From Isosphaera sp. (lineage in GTDB: Bacteria > Planctomycetota > Planctomycetia > Gemmatales > Gemmataceae): 35,659 bases of DNA. Every line of letters starts with the position of its first letter. Position 1 is the stretch's first letter. The notes under the pieces were generated by a model. It was not told the origin of the DNA, searched no databases, and worked only from the letters and a program-made list of their open reading frames with translations. Both the position numbers and the translations under genes were made by a program. The DNA is taken from positions 1 to 35,659 of the forward strand of contig PNKH01000080.1 of NCBI GenBank assembly GCA_013822345.1, read 5' to 3'. Positions 33,047-35,659 of this stretch are shown here, piece by piece.

Positions 33047-34933
33047 ATGACACCGACACACGGCACCCCGCCCGGCCCGCCGGCGGGGCGTACCCAGACC
33101 GTCATCGCCGCCGGGGCGGTCCTGGCGATCGCCGCGCACCTCGCCGGGCGGTGGCTCGGGCCGGCCGCGCCCGGCGTCCCGGTCCGCCCGGCCGACGCCC
33201 CGCTGCTCGCGGCGTTGGCCCTCGGCGGCGGGTGGCTCGTGCTCGGGCTGCTCGCCCGCCTCTCCCGCGGCCAGTTCGGGTCGGACCTGCTCGCCGGCAT
33301 CTCGATCGTGACGTCGGTGGTCCTCGGGGAGTACCTGGCCGGCACCCTGGTCGTCCTGATGCTGTCGGGCGGGGAGGCCCTGGAGGCGTACGCCGTCCGC
33401 CGGGCCTCCTCGGCCCTCGACGCGCTCGCCCGGCGGATGCCGGCGGTCGCCCACCGGACCCGCGGCGGCACCCTCGCCGACGTCCCGCTCGCCGACGTGG
33501 CCGCCGGCGACCTGGTCGTGGTGTTCCCCCACGAGACGTGCCCGGTGGACGGGACGGTGGCGGACGGGCACGGGACGATGGACGAGTCGTACCTGACCGG
33601 GGAGCCGTACCTGCTGGCCAAGGCCCCGGGGTCGGCCGTCCTGTCCGGGGCGGTCAACGGGGACTCCGCCCTCACCGTCCGGGCCGACCGGCCCGCGGAC
33701 GACTCGCGGTACGCCAAGATCATGCGGGTGATGCGGGAGTCGGAGCAGCGGCGGCCCCGGCTCCGCCGGCTGGGGGACGCGCTCGGGGCGTGGTACACCC
33801 CGTTCGCGGTCGCCGTCGCCCTGGCCGCGGGGGCGGCGAGCGGTGACCCGGTCCGGTTCCTGGCGGTCCTCGTGGTCGCCACCCCGTGTCCGCTCCTGAT
33901 CGCCATCCCGGTGGCCATCGTCGGGGCGGTGTCGCTGGCCGCGCGCCGCGGGATCGTGATCAAGGACCCGGCCGTCCTGGAGGTGGTCGGCTCGTGCCGG
34001 GTGGCGATCTTCGACAAGACCGGGACGCTCACCTACGGCCGCCCGGCGCTGGTCGGGCTGACCCCGGCGGACGGGTTCGAGCGGGACGAGGTGCTGCAAC
34101 TGCTCGCCAGCCTGGAGAGGTACTCCCGGCACCCGCTGGCCGGGGCCGTGCTGGGCGCCGCCGCGGCCGCGGGGCTTCCGCTGCGGGAACCGACCGAGGT
34201 CGCCGAGCGCCCCGGGCAGGGGCTGGTGGGGGTCGTCGCCGGCCGCACCGTCCGGGTGACCGGGCGGACGAAGTTGGAGGAGGCCGAGCCCGCGACGGCC
34301 CGACTCCTCCCACCGACCACCGGGGGCCTGGAGTGCGTCGTCCTGGTTGACGGGCGGCTCGCCGGCACGGCCCGGTTCCGGGACCGGCCCCGGGCCGACG
34401 GGCGGGAGTTCATCCGGCACCTCGCTGCCCGGCACGGGTTCGACCGGGTGCTGCTGGTGTCCGGGGACCGCGAGGGCGAGGTGCGGTACCTGGCCGAGGC
34501 GGTCGGGATCGCCGAGGTCTACGCCGGGCAGAGCCCGGAGCAGAAGGTCGAGATCGCCCGGCGGGAGACGGCGGGGGCGAGGACCGTGTTCGTGGGGGAC
34601 GGGATCAACGACGCCCCGGCGCTGACCGCCTGCACCGTGGGGCTGGCGTTCGGGCAGAACAGCGACGTGACCGCGGAGGCGGCCGGGGCGGTGATCCTGG
34701 ACGCGGACCTGAAGCGGGTGGACGAGTTCCTCCACATCGGGCAGCGGCTCCGCGCGGTCGCCCTCCAGAGTGCGGTCGGGGGCATCGTCCTGAGCCTCGG
34801 CGGGATGGCGCTGGCGGCGGCGGGCCTCCTGCCGCCGGTCGCCGGGGCGGTCCTCCAGGAGGTGATCGACGTGCTGGCCGTCCTGAACGCCCTCCGGGTC
34901 GGGTTCCCTCCGAAGGCGCTCACCGACTACTGA
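33047..34933 (+). CDS. P1B-type heavy-metal-transporting ATPase with TPCP motif
   Basis: A 628-residue metal pump. Key motifs are actuator TGE (184-186, YLTGEPYLL), the metal-site motif TPCP (279-282, [15 protein letters not shown]), phosphorylation DKTGT (Asp 323), the nucleotide-site HP pair ([10 protein letters not shown]) and GDGINDAP (517-524). There is no N-terminal metal-binding domain. Membrane spans near 20-75, 250-300 and 570-615 give the usual P1B layout. TPCP rather than CPC or SPC has been assigned to a minor P1B group (often called P1B-5, linked to nickel and iron in Sinorhizobium Nia); applying that here is inference. Start [14 protein letters not shown] at 33047 begins just before the first span; the open frame upstream lacks homology. 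It lies 80 bases after the DUF2892 gene. Confidence 0.93.
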   Translation: MTPTHGTPPGPPAGRTQTVIAAGAVLAIAAHLAGRWLGPAAPGVPVRPADAPLLAALALGGGWLVLGLLARLSRGQFGSDLLAGISIVTSVVLGEYLAGTLVVLMLSGGEALEAYAVRRASSALDALARRMPAVAHRTRGGTLADVPLADVAAGDLVVVFPHETCPVDGTVADGHGTMDESYLTGEPYLLAKAPGSAVLSGAVNGDSALTVRADRPADDSRYAKIMRVMRESEQRRPRLRRLGDALGAWYTPFAVAVALAAGAASGDPVRFLAVLVVATPCPLLIAIPVAIVGAVSLAARRGIVIKDPAVLEVVGSCRVAIFDKTGTLTYGRPALVGLTPADGFERDEVLQLLASLERYSRHPLAGAVLGAAAAAGLPLREPTEVAERPGQGLVGVVAGRTVRVTGRTKLEEAEPATARLLPPTTGGLECVVLVDGRLAGTARFRDRPRADGREFIRHLAARHGFDRVLLVSGDREGEVRYLAEAVGIAEVYAGQSPEQKVEIARRETAGARTVFVGDGINDAPALTACTVGLAFGQNSDVTAEAAGAVILDADLKRVDEFLHIGQRLRAVALQSAVGGIVLSLGGMALAAAGLLPPVAGAVLQEVIDVLAVLNALRVGFPPKALTDY

Positions 34934-35310
34934 TGGCGGACCGGCTGCCGTCGGTCACGAGCACCGTAGCCCCTGTCGTCCTGCCGACCCGGAGCCGCCG
35001 GAGGGCCTTGTCGGCCTTGACGAGCGGGAACGTCTCGACCGTGGTGCGGACCGGGACCTTCGGGGCCAGGGCCAGGAACTCCACGCCGCGCCGAGGGAGC
35101 GGGCGAAGGCTTGCGCCCCCAGGTCGCCGGGGCTGGTGAAGGCAAACACCTCCCGGCCCTGGTGCCGGGCGACTCGGGCGACGATGTGGGCGGCCGCCCC
35201 GAACCCGTAGATCCCCAGCCGCCGGGCCTCGCCGGCCATCGACAGGGAGCGGTAACCGATCAGCCCGGCACACAGCAGCGGGGCGGCCTCGGGGACCGGG
35301 ACCGGCAGGC
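34920..35310 (-). pseudogene. Decayed zinc-dependent alcohol dehydrogenase
   Basis: Two pieces of a medium-chain zinc ADH are visible. Upstream: [40 protein letters not shown] and [26 protein letters not shown], the nucleotide-binding start. Downstream, in another frame: [40 protein letters not shown] and TVLV, the usual C-terminus. The joint is at about 35,088, where some 90 residues are missing and the frame changes. The catalytic N-terminal domain with its zinc Cys residues is absent too. The 3' end overlaps the end of the ATPase gene by 14 bases in convergent orientation. It is not a working gene. Confidence 0.75.
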
Positions 35311-35659
35311 CGGCGGGGCGGAGGGGTCGGCCGGGGGCGGTGAGGCACGTCGCGAGCACGACGGGTACTCCGGCCGGCGGGTGTGTATAAGGGCGGAACG
35401 GCCCGCCGGCATATAAGCGTGTAACGCCTGACTCGGGGTCAACGGTCGGCGACCCGGACCCGATCGCCCACGCGGGCGCTCGGGCGTAGGTCAGCATGGG
35501 TGCAGGCGAGAGTCCTTCGAGGGCGGTCAGCAGGGCGTGCGCCTCAACCTCGCTCATCCGGTTGGCGCCAACCAACCCACAGGCGACGGAGCCCGGCTCA
35601 GCCATCGGGCCCGGCCCCCGCCCCCCGGGCCACGGTGCCAACCACCAGCCGGGCTGCCG
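35311..35659. other. Window end with no gene I can support
   Basis: Open frames here have no recognisable product. An AT-richer stretch with GTGTATAAG and CATATAAGCG (about 35,380-35,420) could hold a promoter. A minus-strand frame (start about 35,605, [20 protein letters not shown]) runs into the ADH remnant and is probably an accident. Confidence 0.5.

Noticed and set aside
1-35659. CRISPR array or known phage-defence system
   Set aside because: No regularly spaced direct repeats, cas-like genes or recognisable defence operons; the EVE protein alone is not enough.

Overview
The window looks like chromosomal DNA of a planctomycete, most likely of the Gemmata group (Gemmataceae). This is inferred from very high GC content, many GTG starts, secreted proteins without homologues I recognise, a Fe-trafficking domain fused to TPRs, and long palindromic intergenic repeats. 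Their accidental translations (for example '-PLPDGRGS-', 'SSITNLKSEI', 'VGWAEPALRRR') are ones I associate with this group from memory. No species can be named from the sequence alone.

Positions 1-22,960 read as ordinary chromosome. On the minus strand are dcd (dCTP deaminase), a class II ribonucleotide reductase carrying two complete inteins, a HicB-like protein and the start of a secreted protein. To the right follow, on plus, an EVE-domain protein, a secreted protein, a TPR/YggX fusion, a PSP1-type protein with a Cys-Gly tail and a periplasmic cyclophilin. ClpS and an FHA-GAF-PP2C phosphatase are on minus, then an ECF sigma/membrane anti-sigma pair and a large secreted protein on plus. A minus-strand feoA-feoA-feoB-Cys-rich operon behind a Fur-box-like palindrome comes next, followed by rfbD and a DUF6263-like secreted protein. 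Eight long inverted repeats sit in this half, nearly one per intergenic gap, often where a terminator is needed. A separate minus-strand unit at about 8,055-8,320 has a very strong ribosome binding site, a 14-codon ORF, hairpins and a terminator.

A tRNA-Arg(CCG) at 22,996-23,068 marks a change in character. To its right no long palindromes of the left-hand kind are seen and gene debris begins: a HEAT-like gene fragment with a frameshift, an IS701-like element with 17-bp terminal inverted repeats, a frameshifted transposase and no clean target duplication, and the C-terminal half of a DsrE-family gene. This looks like the scar of an IS-mediated rearrangement at the edge of an accessory region.

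Positions 25,680-34,933 hold the most interesting cluster. A minus operon encodes an ECF sigma factor, a soluble zinc-type anti-sigma factor (H-x3-C-x2-C) and a rhodanese. A second, lipoprotein-like rhodanese (minus) is divergent from a plus-strand series: a 67-aa protein, a 47-aa single-span membrane protein, an RND adaptor, an RND permease, a two-span DUF2892 (YgaP-tail-like) protein and a P1B-type metal ATPase with a TPCP motif. E. coli YgaP is a rhodanese joined to a DUF2892 membrane hairpin, so this island holds the same parts as separate genes beside an RND pump. A GTAAC box occurs 70-80 nt before the sigma gene, the lipoprotein rhodanese and the first plus gene, suggesting one thiol- or metal-responsive ECF regulon. 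The window ends in a decayed zinc alcohol dehydrogenase gene.
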